A stretch of 64,000 nucleotides of DNA from JAMZMI01 sp964353015. GTDB lineage: Bacteria > Bacteroidota > Bacteroidia > Cytophagales > Cyclobacteriaceae. Position numbers and translations under genes: made by a program. Where the stretch lies: NCBI GenBank assembly GCA_964353015.1, contig CAYGUA010000008.1, forward strand, positions 62,001 through 126,000, read 5' to 3'. Below the pieces are notes generated by a model that was given only the letters and a program-made list of their open reading frames with translations, was not told where the DNA came from and did no database searches. Of this stretch, positions 17,740-26,325 are shown one piece after another (the stretch's first letter is position 1; every line of letters begins with the position of its first letter).

Positions 17740-17753
17740 TGATTTTTATCAGG
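17740..17753. promoter_or_regulatory. FNR/CRP-like palindrome upstream of ccoS
   Basis: CTGATTTTTATCAG, arms CTGAT/ATCAG around four bases, differs from the FNR consensus TTGAT-N4-ATCAA only at the outermost bases. The identical 14-mer lies upstream of ccoI (23869-23882). It is 62 bp from the ccoS start. Control by an FNR/FixK-type regulator is inferred. Confidence 0.65.
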
Positions 17754-17818
17754 AAATTCTATGGACTAATTTGAAGCTCATCGAATTTTAAATAAAATTT
17801 CCCAAACCATTTAATCTA

Positions 17819-17832
17819 TTGAGTTATATCAA
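17819..17832. promoter_or_regulatory. Second FNR/CRP-like palindrome in the ccoS upstream region
   Basis: TTGAGTTATATCAA has TTGA/TCAA arms, six bases apart, as in FNR/CRP sites. It lies about 140 bp before ccoS and could be an upstream site. It is less convincing than the 17740 site because A/T-rich DNA produces such arms by chance. Apart from this site, the first site and the caspase terminator, the 311-bp gap shows nothing. Confidence 0.35.
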
Positions 17833-17949
17833 CATGTTGGATCTTCAATCTCTAACAAACAGCATACATACAAACTTGCAAGTGGATTTATTGATTCTGA
17901 ATGTATCGGGACATGATCACATGGGAGTTTATATTAAAATCTAAGAAGT

Positions 17950-17986
17950 AAAAATTAAAAACCTGACTAATAGACTATTCTGTCAG
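17950..17986 (-). terminator. Terminator of the caspase-like gene
   Basis: On the minus strand CTGAC-AG-AATAG-T-CTATT-A-GTCAG forms a hairpin followed by GTTTTTAATTTTT. It begins 4 bp after the stop of the caspase-like gene and shields ccoS from read-through. Confidence 0.7.
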
Positions 17987-17989
17987 AAT

Positions 17990-19228
17990 TTAGTCGGCTT
18001 TATAAAATATAAACTCACCTCCCTCATCACCGGCCTGGCTGATGACACCATATTGCGGGACCTGGCCATTCGGACTGTTATTAATCACCGCAATTTTAAA
18101 ATGATTAAATAGCTCACCAGCACTGATCATGGGTGATTCATTACTTTCCAAATTTGAAATCAAGTATTTCACAAATACACTTTCATCGGGAACTGTAGAT
18201 AATGTACCACTGGTAATCGCCTTTCTACTTGGCATCTTGTATAACTCAAGCATCGCCCGGCTATTCTGAAAAACAGCTCTTTCTTTGAGGATGCCACCAC
18301 TGAAACACGCATCTGTTATGAGCAAGGTGTGTTTGGATTTGATTCCTCTTAAGTAATCTCTTATTGTGCTATTAGAAAGCCAATTGGCTTTACTGTCTAG
18401 GCTTGCATCTACTGGCAGCCAATATCCTTGCTCCATGTTTTGATCCCAAATGCCATGACCGGCATAAAAGATCAATACCTGATCTTCTACCTTCACATTT
18501 TTAGTCAATTTATCAAAACTGTCAATGATAGCGGACCTATCCGGGTTTCTTAAAAAGATAGTATTCTCATCTTTGAAATGATATTTGGCCTGAAGTACTG
18601 AAAGTAAATTATGAGCGTCATTTATCGGATGATCCAATGGTGTCACACCTTCGCGATCATAATCTTCAATACCAATAAACAAGGCATGAAACTGAGCAGA
18701 ATTTAATCGATCAGCGAGTGCATTTCCCAAATAATCGTGATCAGAAATTTGCGCCGTAGAGCTGGAATTTCCGGATTGTTTAAATCCTCTTTCTTCCTCA
18801 TCAACTTCTAACCCCTTGACCTTCATCATTTTCACAGAGCCTGAAATACCAGGAAGACATCCTCCTTTTACAAACGAATTAGAACCCCATCTTCCTTCTA
18901 GAAATTCCTGACCATCTACCATCGTATATTCCAGTTTGGTTTTTGAAAGACATTGAATTCCCGTTTTATAGATGAATTCTATATTCTGGATAATGACATC
19001 ATTTCCATCCAAACTTCCTTTCAATCTATAGCTAGCAGAATCTGTTTTTTTGGTATTTACCACCTTACCAATACCAGATAACAATAATCCATTTTGTTCA
19101 TACTTCTCATATACATGATATACTCCTAAGGGAGTATTTGTTGTACCACTCCAATTACCTGATAAGTTCGGAACCTGGGCGAAAAGATTAAAAGTCAAAA
19201 TGGTCAAAATGATAAATGAGAACTTCAT
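17990..19228 (-). CDS. Secreted caspase-family (C14) peptidase
   Basis: 412 residues. Signal peptide 1-18 (ending LFAQ); an N-terminal beta-rich domain (about 19-135) of unknown function with four cysteines; a linker; then a metacaspase/caspase-fold domain from about residue 178. The catalytic dyad is visible: His258 in YAGHG and Cys308 in DACFSGG. Caspase-type peptidases cut after Lys/Arg or Asp; specificity cannot be read. A secreted caspase directly downstream (7 bp) of a bestrophin channel suggests one operon. The biological role is not known. Confidence 0.85.
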   Translation of the reverse strand: MKFSFIILTILTFNLFAQVPNLSGNWSGTTNTPLGVYHVYEKYEQNGLLLSGIGKVVNTKKTDSASYRLKGSLDGNDVIIQNIEFIYKTGIQCLSKTKLEYTMVDGQEFLEGRWGSNSFVKGGCLPGISGSVKMMKVKGLEVDEEERGFKQSGNSSSTAQISDHDYLGNALADRLNSAQFHALFIGIEDYDREGVTPLDHPINDAHNLLSVLQAKYHFKDENTIFLRNPDRSAIIDSFDKLTKNVKVEDQVLIFYAGHGIWDQNMEQGYWLPVDASLDSKANWLSNSTIRDYLRGIKSKHTLLITDACFSGGILKERAVFQNSRAMLELYKMPSRKAITSGTLSTVPDESVFVKYLISNLESNESPMISAGELFNHFKIAVINNSPNGQVPQYGVISQAGDEGGEFIFYKAD

Positions 19229-19235
19229 AATATGA

Positions 19236-20255
19236 TTACATCAGAATATTATTTTGTGCCTGGATAGGTTCAGGCAAATCTTTTTCTCCCAGCATTTCCC
19301 GTAAATCAATCTCGATTGTCCGAGTAAGGGAATGCATTGGAATGTCATTGGCTCCACCTTGAAAAGGGTTTTCTGAGACTTCACCAATACTTTCCATGGT
19401 ATTAAAAACCCAACTAACAAGGGTGCTGAATGGAATGGTCAGCCAAACCATGTGCTCGCCCAACTTATCGAATTCATGCAACATACCAAATGGCACAAGA
19501 ATCAAAAATAACCAGACGAAATACACATTCAAGGTTGCAAACTGCCGTGGATAAGGGAAGTTTTTGATGCGTTCGCATTTACCTTGATGTTCATAAAGTT
19601 CTTTCAAAAGATTTTCTAATTCCATATGCCGAAAATCTTCAATCAAACCTTTTTTCATCAACTTTTTGAATTCTTTAGATTGTTTGCTGATGAGTTGAGT
19701 GGCTATATTCTTATGAGTCAACGCCTCCTCGATTTCCTCATTAGTCAAAAAAGGTTTCAGGTCATCTTTAAGGGAGGTACTATGTTCTGGAATTGCATAA
19801 TAGTTTTTGTATTCCCTGTTTTGGACACTATCCATGCTTTCCCAAGGTTTTGGTGCCCGCAACTGGTGCCTTAGGGCCGTGACCCACGCCAAATGCCTGT
19901 AGATGAGGACTTTTGTGATTTCATATCTTTGTGCCTTATTCAAACTTTTACCTGCATGTCTGTTTGAAATGAAATCCCGAGTCATGATTCCAAATGTTCT
20001 ACTCGTATTCACAATTCCACCCCAAATTTTTCTGGCCTCCCAAAGGCGATCATAAGATGCATTGTTTTTAAAACCAACAATGAATGCAACAGCTGTACCA
20101 ATCAAGGCAATCGGCAACCACGGAATGCCTAACCAATGCCATCCGAAAAATTGGTAAAATGTCGTAGGAATTGCGGCAAGAATAATGAATTTTAAAATGG
20201 ATCTGCGCGTCCACATTAGCGCTTCAAACAATCCGAATTTTTTACCTACATGCAT
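19236..20255 (-). CDS. Bestrophin-family (UPF0187) anion channel
   Basis: 339 residues of the bestrophin/RFP-TM family, pentameric membrane channels. Segments: membrane helices near residues 20-60, the conserved polar stretch GFKNNASYDRLWEARKIWGG at about 65-84, a long cytosolic helical part, helices near 230-280 and the conserved FNTMESIGEVSENPF-type segment with GG..NDIPMHSL near the C-terminus. Bacterial homologues conduct cations or anions; ion selectivity is not decidable here. It is the first gene of a pair with the caspase-like gene. Confidence 0.88.
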   Translation of the reverse strand: MHVGKKFGLFEALMWTRRSILKFIILAAIPTTFYQFFGWHWLGIPWLPIALIGTAVAFIVGFKNNASYDRLWEARKIWGGIVNTSRTFGIMTRDFISNRHAGKSLNKAQRYEITKVLIYRHLAWVTALRHQLRAPKPWESMDSVQNREYKNYYAIPEHSTSLKDDLKPFLTNEEIEEALTHKNIATQLISKQSKEFKKLMKKGLIEDFRHMELENLLKELYEHQGKCERIKNFPYPRQFATLNVYFVWLFLILVPFGMLHEFDKLGEHMVWLTIPFSTLVSWVFNTMESIGEVSENPFQGGANDIPMHSLTRTIEIDLREMLGEKDLPEPIQAQNNILM

Positions 20256-20390
20256 ACTCTAAGATAGACGAGAATGTTAAGAGTGTAAAACTCAGACTTG
20301 TTTTAAATTGTTGAATGCATAATATCGCATGCCAAATAGGATAATATTATCTAATTTTCGAACCACATCAATAATCTTTTCTTTTATCAG

Positions 20391-20735
20391 ATGAAAAATC
20401 AAATCAAGTTAGAAGAAGCAGCCATGTTTGCCTTATCAATATATCTATTCAACCAGCTTGATTATGCGTGGTGGTGGTTTTTGGCATTGATCCTTACACC
20501 TGATTTGGGCATGCTGGGTTATTTAATTAATCCTAAAATCGGCGCTATTTCATACAATGTCTTTCATCACAAAGGTATTGCTGTAATCATTATGATAGCA
20601 GGATGGTATTTCGTTTTTCCGTGGTTCATCCTGACCGGAATCATTCTTTTCGGACATGCCTCCATGGATCGTTTTTTTGGTTATGGATTGAAATATCCTG
20701 ATAGCTTCAAGCATACCCATCTCGGACAACTTTAA
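20391..20735 (+). CDS. DUF4260 small membrane protein
   Basis: 114 residues with four hydrophobic helices. The pattern WWWFLALILTPDLGMLGYL, then NVFHHKGIA, then HASMDRFFGYGLKYPD, ending HLG, is diagnostic for DUF4260. Conserved His and Asp residues lie in or near the membrane. Function is unknown. It is divergent from the bestrophin gene and is followed after 19 bp by the pentapeptide-repeat gene. Confidence 0.82.
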   Translation: MKNQIKLEEAAMFALSIYLFNQLDYAWWWFLALILTPDLGMLGYLINPKIGAISYNVFHHKGIAVIIMIAGWYFVFPWFILTGIILFGHASMDRFFGYGLKYPDSFKHTHLGQL

Positions 20736-20754
20736 AAGGAAATTGATTAATAAA

Positions 20755-21327
20755 ATGAGTGAATTCTATCTTGAAGGAAAAGAAATATCTGGCGAACAAG
20801 CAGCTGAAGAACCATTAACAAAGGGCGAATATGAAAATTGTGTTTTCAAAAATTGTAGCTTCTCAAATGGAAATTTGTCAGGTTATAAATTCATACAATG
20901 TGAGTTTGTGGACTGTGACCTAAGCATGGTGAGATTGATGGATACCACATTAAATCAGGTTCGTTTCAAATCATGTAAAATCCTCGGTGTTCATTTTGAT
21001 GATTGCAAATCATTTTTATTTGAGGTGGGTTTTGAGAAATGTCATCTCAACCTCAGCAGCTTTTATCAAAGAAACCTGAAACAAACGAAATTTTCATGTT
21101 GCACTTTACATGAAGTGGATTTTGTAGAAACTGATCTAAATGAAGCTCAATTTGATAACTGTGATCTGGCTGGTGCCTCTTTCGATCGTACCAATCTGGA
21201 AAAGGTTGATTTCTCAACAGCTATTAATTTCCTCATTGACCCAGAAAGCAACAATATCAAAAAAGCCAAATTCTCGACGGATGGTTTGATAGGTTTGTTG
21301 AGCAAATATGATATTAAAGTGATATAA
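20755..21327 (+). CDS. Pentapeptide repeat protein
   Basis: 190 residues from ATG at 20755 (an earlier in-frame TTG at 20743 has no better support). From about residue 25 to 160 it consists of A(D/N)Lxx-type five-residue repeats such as CVFKN-CSFSN-GNLSG and CDLAG-ASFDR-TNLEK, forming a right-handed quadrilateral beta-helix. Cysteines recur at the repeat i-2/i+2 positions. Relatives include Qnr/McbG-type DNA-mimic proteins that protect gyrase, but similarity to the fold does not show that role here. No signal peptide. Confidence 0.85.
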   Translation: MSEFYLEGKEISGEQAAEEPLTKGEYENCVFKNCSFSNGNLSGYKFIQCEFVDCDLSMVRLMDTTLNQVRFKSCKILGVHFDDCKSFLFEVGFEKCHLNLSSFYQRNLKQTKFSCCTLHEVDFVETDLNEAQFDNCDLAGASFDRTNLEKVDFSTAINFLIDPESNNIKKAKFSTDGLIGLLSKYDIKVI

Positions 21328-21356
21328 AGCTAATTCAATGATAGACGCTCCAAGAT

Positions 21357-21369
21357 ATCCCGATGGGAT
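21357..21369. repeat. Single hairpin of the CCC-GAA-GGG-like family
   Basis: ATCCCGATGGGAT followed by GACATTTA in the 62-bp gap between two convergent genes. It resembles the units near 11.3 kb and may act as a weak bidirectional terminator. Confidence 0.45.
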
Positions 21370-21389
21370 GACATTTACGTCCAATTAAA

Positions 21390-23774
21390 TTATCTGAAAA
21401 TCATTGTGCCCCTCAAATTCACCACAAGCGTGATAAATCCTACCACCGTGATTGAGCTCACCGGCATCAGAATAGCCGATATCACCGGCGTGAGATTTCC
21501 TGTCATGGCGAATGACAAACCCACAATATTATAAGCAAAAGACAAGATCAACGCGGCGATAACAACACCCATCACCACTTTCGAAAATTTAATAATTTTG
21601 GTGATTTGGGTCATCGATTCTGCCTGAAGAAGTGCATCACATGCAGGACTAAATTGATGAATGTCTTCGCAAACCGAAAATCCCACATCAGCAGCTTTTA
21701 ATGCTCCAGCGTCATTCAAGCCATCGCCAACCATCATCACTTTTCCTTCAAACTGCTTGATGTAATTAAGCTTGTCCTTGGGTTTTTGATTGAAATGCAA
21801 TTGATCAAAATATGGACTAAGGTGCTGCGCTTCGGTATCATTATCACCTGACAAAAGATGCAGACTTACATATTTCTTCAACTCTTGAAGTCGTTCAAAA
21901 ATGTCTTTGCGATAGCTTGCCTGAATACTGAAATAACCAAAATATTGACCATCGATTGAAACATGAACCTGAGTTTCCTGAAGCTTGACCAACTCCTGTA
22001 GTCCAACCCACTCGGCAGAACCAATCTTGATGATTTGGCCATTTACTTCTGCTATGATGCCTTTCCCAATTTGTTCATCAAAGGTATTTATTGGCAACTT
22101 TTCAATACTATCATCATAATGCGCTACAACCAACTTACTCAAAGGATGAGCAGAGTTTGCGCAAACAGTTTTTATCAATGATTTGGAAGCATTGCTCAGA
22201 TTTTCACCAACAAAAGCAACACTCATCGGATCATTTTTGGTCAAGGTTCCAGTTTTGTCAAAAACGATCGTTTTAATCTTGGAAAGTCGCTCGATGACAT
22301 TCGCATTTTTGAGATAAAGACCTTTCTCACCGAGTATGCGCATGCCATGTCCAAGACCAAACGGCAAAGCTAGAGCCAATGCACATGGACAAGCAACTAT
22401 GAGAACTGCCGCCACAGCATCCCACATTTTGGTGGCGTCAGCAAAATACCAATAAAGCCCTGTACCAATCGCTAATAATAAAATAACCACAGTAAAATAC
22501 TGGCTCACCTTATCTATGAGCGTATCGTATTTATTATCAGTTTTATCGGAAGAAGCGTCCAAATTCCAAAGCTGGGTGAGCTCGCTATTGCTCACAGCCT
22601 TTTCCAATTTGATCGTTAATTGCCCTCCTATCTGCCTTCCCCCTGCAAATACCTTGTCGCCAATTGCTTTTATCACTGGTTCTGCCTCACCCGTCACAAA
22701 ACTATAATCAATGCGAGCATCTCCTTTTTGAATAACCGCATCTGCAGGGATCAACTCCAGATTATGCAATACTATTTCATCCCCGGGATGGAGATCCTTA
22801 AGCATTACATTTTCCTCTCTGCCAGCAATTAGTTTTATGACAGAAACTGGAAAATAGGATTTATAATCTCGTTCAAAAGAAAGCGCCTGATAAGATTTCC
22901 CCTGATACCATTTTCCGAGAAGAAGGAAAAAAACAAGACCATTTAACGAATCAACATATCCCGGACCTGTACCGCTGATAATCTCAAATAAGCTCCTGAG
23001 GAAAAGTGTGAGAATGCCGAGAGTTATCGGCACATCAATGTTTAAATATTTATGTTTCAGGCCAGCAAGAGCACTTTTATAATAGTCCTTGGCTGCAAAA
23101 AACACAACTGGCAAGGCAAGCATCAAATTGATCCATCCAAAAAGTGATTTGAAGGTTGTTTCAAATTGAAAACCAGCATCGAGATATTCTGGCAAACTGA
23201 TGAGCATGCTATTGCCAAAACAAAAACCAGCAATCGCAATTTTCACACCAATACCTGGCCGTTTTTTGACCTTATTAGCATCATCCAGGCTCTCCAGATT
23301 TATCGTGGGCTCGTAACCAAGAGACGCCAATAAAACAGCCAAACCTTTCAACGATATGGTATCTAAAAAAGTAACTGTAATTTCCTTTCGGATAAAATTA
23401 ACTTCTGCCCGAATCACGCGATGATCCAATTTGGGTAGATGTTCCAATAAATAAATGCAAGAGCTGCAATGTATCCCAGCGAGATAAAACCGAACCATCG
23501 CCTTGTCATTATCCCGAAAAAGCAACAATTGATCAACAACTTCAGGATGATCCAGAAAAGCATATTTACGTTCTATCGCGGTGAGATCTTTTACCTTGCC
23601 AGCTTTGAGATCGGCATTCTGATAGTACTGTCGAAGATCACTTTGGTTGATGAGCTCATAAACGGCCTTGCAACCGTGACAACAAAAATTCTTGTCGTCA
23701 AAGAGGATTTTATCCTCGCGACATTCGTCACCACAGTGATAGCAGGTAGTTATAATTTCTTCAGTAATCAGCAC
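21390..23774 (-). CDS. ccoI: Copper-translocating P-type ATPase CcoI (FixI)
   Basis: 794 residues. An N-terminal metal-binding zinc-finger-like region (CYHCGDEC, FCCHGCKAVYE, residues about 11-41), an HMA domain with CSSCIYLLE (about 104-112), then a P1B ATPase core: CPC in VACPCALALALP, phosphorylation motif DKTGT, and MVGDGLNDAGAL. This matches the CcoI/FixI type that loads copper into cbb3 oxidase. It sits apart from the other cco genes but is preceded by the same CTGATTTTTATCAG palindrome as ccoS, about 95 bp upstream. Confidence 0.93.
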   Translation of the reverse strand: MLITEEIITTCYHCGDECREDKILFDDKNFCCHGCKAVYELINQSDLRQYYQNADLKAGKVKDLTAIERKYAFLDHPEVVDQLLLFRDNDKAMVRFYLAGIHCSSCIYLLEHLPKLDHRVIRAEVNFIRKEITVTFLDTISLKGLAVLLASLGYEPTINLESLDDANKVKKRPGIGVKIAIAGFCFGNSMLISLPEYLDAGFQFETTFKSLFGWINLMLALPVVFFAAKDYYKSALAGLKHKYLNIDVPITLGILTLFLRSLFEIISGTGPGYVDSLNGLVFFLLLGKWYQGKSYQALSFERDYKSYFPVSVIKLIAGREENVMLKDLHPGDEIVLHNLELIPADAVIQKGDARIDYSFVTGEAEPVIKAIGDKVFAGGRQIGGQLTIKLEKAVSNSELTQLWNLDASSDKTDNKYDTLIDKVSQYFTVVILLLAIGTGLYWYFADATKMWDAVAAVLIVACPCALALALPFGLGHGMRILGEKGLYLKNANVIERLSKIKTIVFDKTGTLTKNDPMSVAFVGENLSNASKSLIKTVCANSAHPLSKLVVAHYDDSIEKLPINTFDEQIGKGIIAEVNGQIIKIGSAEWVGLQELVKLQETQVHVSIDGQYFGYFSIQASYRKDIFERLQELKKYVSLHLLSGDNDTEAQHLSPYFDQLHFNQKPKDKLNYIKQFEGKVMMVGDGLNDAGALKAADVGFSVCEDIHQFSPACDALLQAESMTQITKIIKFSKVVMGVVIAALILSFAYNIVGLSFAMTGNLTPVISAILMPVSSITVVGFITLVVNLRGTMIFR

Positions 23775-23868
23775 TAATTGTATTATTTTGAAACAAAATG
23801 ATTTTCATCAACCACAAATTTGGGAAATACATTACTACGTCTCTATTATTGATTTCTGACTTCATAAC

Positions 23869-23882
23869 CTGATTTTTATCAG
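23869..23882. promoter_or_regulatory. FNR/CRP-like palindrome upstream of ccoI
   Basis: CTGATTTTTATCAG, identical over 14 bp to the site before ccoS. It lies about 95 bp upstream of the ccoI start and 34 bp before the end of the next minus-strand gene, in the only spacer available for a ccoI promoter. Confidence 0.65.
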
Positions 23883-23916
23883 TTTTTGATCCCTAGATTG
23901 CTACAGAAATTCAAAC

Positions 23917-24708
23917 TTAATTGTCTTCCAAACAATCATATTTGAATGAATATTCTATTCTATCATTGTATTTTACTCCCAGCAGATTTCCAGCTAAGTC
24001 ATAATTCCAATCAACAGTATTTTCAAATTGGTTCCCATCAAGCTGCTCGGTAATACTCTTCACAAGATTATTCGTAGATCTTATATAAGGAGGATCCAAT
24101 AAACTGAAGGTTTTCAATACAAAACTGAATAGCGGAGAGCCACTCGCATTGGGATTGTCATCATAAAAATAGGTGGTTACGAATGTATTTATAGTATCGC
24201 CATTAATGACTTCATAATAACCAGACTCTACAAAATTACCATTCTCAATTCGGTAGGATCCGTTATTGAGGGGGCTATAATAAACACCATCCACAAGTGA
24301 CTCAGGGTAAAACATTTCCGAGGAATAAACTATAGTATCTGTAATCTGAGGATAATACACTTGCTGAAGTACCGTCCTTACAATATCTGAATAAGAATAA
24401 AAATATTCTACAGTCAAACCTAGATTTTCATATCTCACATAAGATAATTTTTTCCCAGAATATTCAAGAAAATAACTCGATATCAAATCATCATTTTCAT
24501 AATCATGTTGAGTTATTTTAACAGCTTTTCCATTCTCATACTCGTATTTATATTTCAGATAAAACTCTAGATTGCCATTTAATCTCACCCCTTGATAGGC
24601 TTCAGACGGGAGACAACTTTCTGGTACAGGTGCGTCTTCATATTGACAAGATACCATTGATATTACCAGTGCGACCATGACAATAAATAAAGGATTTCTC
24701 ATGGGCAA
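23917..24708 (-). CDS. Bacteroidota lipoprotein with YD-like beta repeats (paralogue 2)
   Basis: 263 residues (or 261 from the second ATG). Lipobox SMVSC at about residue 22. The mature part has alternating aromatic strands (YKYEYENGKAVKITQHDY, WNYDLAGNLLGVKY, IEYSFKYDC) like the YD/RHS-type strands of DUF4595-like lipoproteins. It ends with a Tyr-Asp-Cys near the C-terminus, as does its upstream neighbour. The two genes overlap by 10 bp and look like an old tandem duplication. No function is recognised; a surface or periplasmic location is likely. Confidence 0.7.
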   Translation of the reverse strand: MPMRNPLFIVMVALVISMVSCQYEDAPVPESCLPSEAYQGVRLNGNLEFYLKYKYEYENGKAVKITQHDYENDDLISSYFLEYSGKKLSYVRYENLGLTVEYFYSYSDIVRTVLQQVYYPQITDTIVYSSEMFYPESLVDGVYYSPLNNGSYRIENGNFVESGYYEVINGDTINTFVTTYFYDDNPNASGSPLFSFVLKTFSLLDPPYIRSTNNLVKSITEQLDGNQFENTVDWNYDLAGNLLGVKYNDRIEYSFKYDCLEDN

Positions 24709-25346
24709 TTGTATTTATAGTCAATGGTGTAGCCTGAAGGAATTTGAGATCTGATGAGCCGGCCTTGAATGTCAAAAATAAATATGTAATCCAAAACCAG
24801 ATTACTGCCTGAAAGATCCGCATAGGCGATCAGGTTATTTTTAGAATTCAACCCAGCCACACTTTGCCTGCCGGAATAATACCGATATTCAGGACGCTTC
24901 AACACATTTGGATGACTATCGAAATAATTGCGGCTGGTAAATACCTGCTGCTCCGCATCGTCTATGCGTTGAATACCTTCACGAACGCCATTACCACTTT
25001 TCATTTCCACAAACTGTCGGAAAATAGAATCTGATCCATTTGGGAAATAGAATAATCCATCCATTTGGTTTGGACCTAAGGAATAGTCCGGATCAATCTC
25101 AAAATCAGTTTGCGTCGAAATCAAATAGTCATCTTCAATCCGATATTGGCGGATCTCAAGCAAAGTTCCTGAATCATCAAAATCGTATTCAAACCGAAAA
25201 TAATATTCTATATCCTCAAGCGATCTGTCAAATGATTTTGGATAACCAGCCATTGCTTCAACTAGCGCACATTCGCCACCAGAGTCATCACATCCAGCGA
25301 AAATCAGTGAGATTAATAAACTGAAATATACTGATGGTATTTTCAC
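24699..25346 (-). CDS. Bacteroidota lipoprotein with YD-like beta repeats (paralogue 1)
   Basis: 215 residues; lipobox IFAGC at about residue 19, then an acidic start. It shares the layout of its downstream neighbour: YYFRFEYDFDDSGTLLEIRQY after the N-terminus, a DGLFYFPNGS segment matching DGVYYSPLNNGS, FDSHPNVLKRP matching DDNPNASGSP, and a final IDYKYNCP. Clear paralogue, shorter by one block. First gene of the pair. Function unknown. Confidence 0.7.
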   Translation of the reverse strand: MKIPSVYFSLLISLIFAGCDDSGGECALVEAMAGYPKSFDRSLEDIEYYFRFEYDFDDSGTLLEIRQYRIEDDYLISTQTDFEIDPDYSLGPNQMDGLFYFPNGSDSIFRQFVEMKSGNGVREGIQRIDDAEQQVFTSRNYFDSHPNVLKRPEYRYYSGRQSVAGLNSKNNLIAYADLSGSNLVLDYIFIFDIQGRLIRSQIPSGYTIDYKYNCP

Positions 25347-25507
25347 ATTATTGGGGTAGTTGTTTTTACTAATCTATAAAAAAATACTGAAGAGCACATT
25401 TCGGAATTCAAGTGCAACTACGCATGTAAAAGTGGTTTTGGAATAAAATGAAATATATTTAATGTGTATTTTCAAATCAAAAATCACCTGATCAATGCAA
25501 GCAAACC

Positions 25508-25870
25508 ATGGCAAATCCAAAACCTGAAAGTATTGATGCATACATCGGATCGTTTCCCGATTCGACACAACTTATTTTGAATCAATTGCGAGCTGCTTTA
25601 AAAAAAGAGGTTCCGGAAGCAGAAGAAACGATTAGTTATGGTATTCCTGCACTAAAATATAAAGGACGAATAATAATTTACTTTGCTGGATACGGCAAGC
25701 ATGTCAGCATTTATCCCGCTCCACGGGGCAGTGATCTATTCAGTGAAGAATTATCGGTCTACAAGGGTGGAAAAGGAACTGTTCAGTTTCCTCTTGGGAG
25801 TCCTTTACCCCTGGATTTGATCGATCGGATTGTGAAATTTAAAGCAGAAGAAATATTGAAAAAGAAATGA
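25508..25870 (+). CDS. DUF1801 family protein
   Basis: 120 residues, no signal peptide. The order PESIDAYIGSFP, EAEETISYGIPALKY, VSIYPAP and KGGKGTVQFP is the DUF1801 (YdhG-like) pattern. Relatives in Firmicutes were proposed to be iron chaperones, but this is not general. It overlaps the next gene by 4 bp (ATGA), and both proteins are small cytosolic YjbR/YdhG-type folds, which are often found together. Confidence 0.85.
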   Translation: MANPKPESIDAYIGSFPDSTQLILNQLRAALKKEVPEAEETISYGIPALKYKGRIIIYFAGYGKHVSIYPAPRGSDLFSEELSVYKGGKGTVQFPLGSPLPLDLIDRIVKFKAEEILKKK

Positions 25871-26196
25871 CCATAGACGAATTCAAATCGATTGCCTTAT
25901 CATTTGAAGGAGCTGTTGAAACACCACATTTTGACCGAAAAGCATACAAAGTCGAAGGAAAAAGAATCTATGCATCCCTCCACGAGGCAAGTCAATCCGC
26001 AAACATAAAATTATCTCTTTCAGATCAATTGGTATTTAGCGATTTTGATAAGGCGTTAATTTTTCCAGTTCCCAATAAATTTGGATTGCAAGGTTGGACA
26101 ACTTTTGAAATTGGTAAACTCCCACAGGAGATTATTCAGGAAGCTCTTTTCTCAGCCTACAGTGACTTGTTTCAAAACAAGGTTCAAAAAAAATAA
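25867..26196 (+). CDS. MmcQ/YjbR family protein
   Basis: 109 residues. The sequence TIDEFKSIALSFEGAVETPHFDRKAYKV and the later GLQGWTTFEIGKLP match the MmcQ/YjbR (cyclophilin-like wing) family, whose members bind DNA or act in unknown processes. It is translationally coupled to the DUF1801 gene by an ATGA overlap. Function is not known. Confidence 0.85.
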   Translation: MTIDEFKSIALSFEGAVETPHFDRKAYKVEGKRIYASLHEASQSANIKLSLSDQLVFSDFDKALIFPVPNKFGLQGWTTFEIGKLPQEIIQEALFSAYSDLFQNKVQKK

Positions 26197-26325
26197 AATC
26201 TTCAACTGTAAATTTTCCACTTAAAACATCTGCTTTGCGCATATGTAATTGTGGCTTAAAGCATCTATAAATTTTAGTAGATTGATCTAATAAATCTTGC
26301 ATTATAAAAAAAATAAGTCCCCCAA

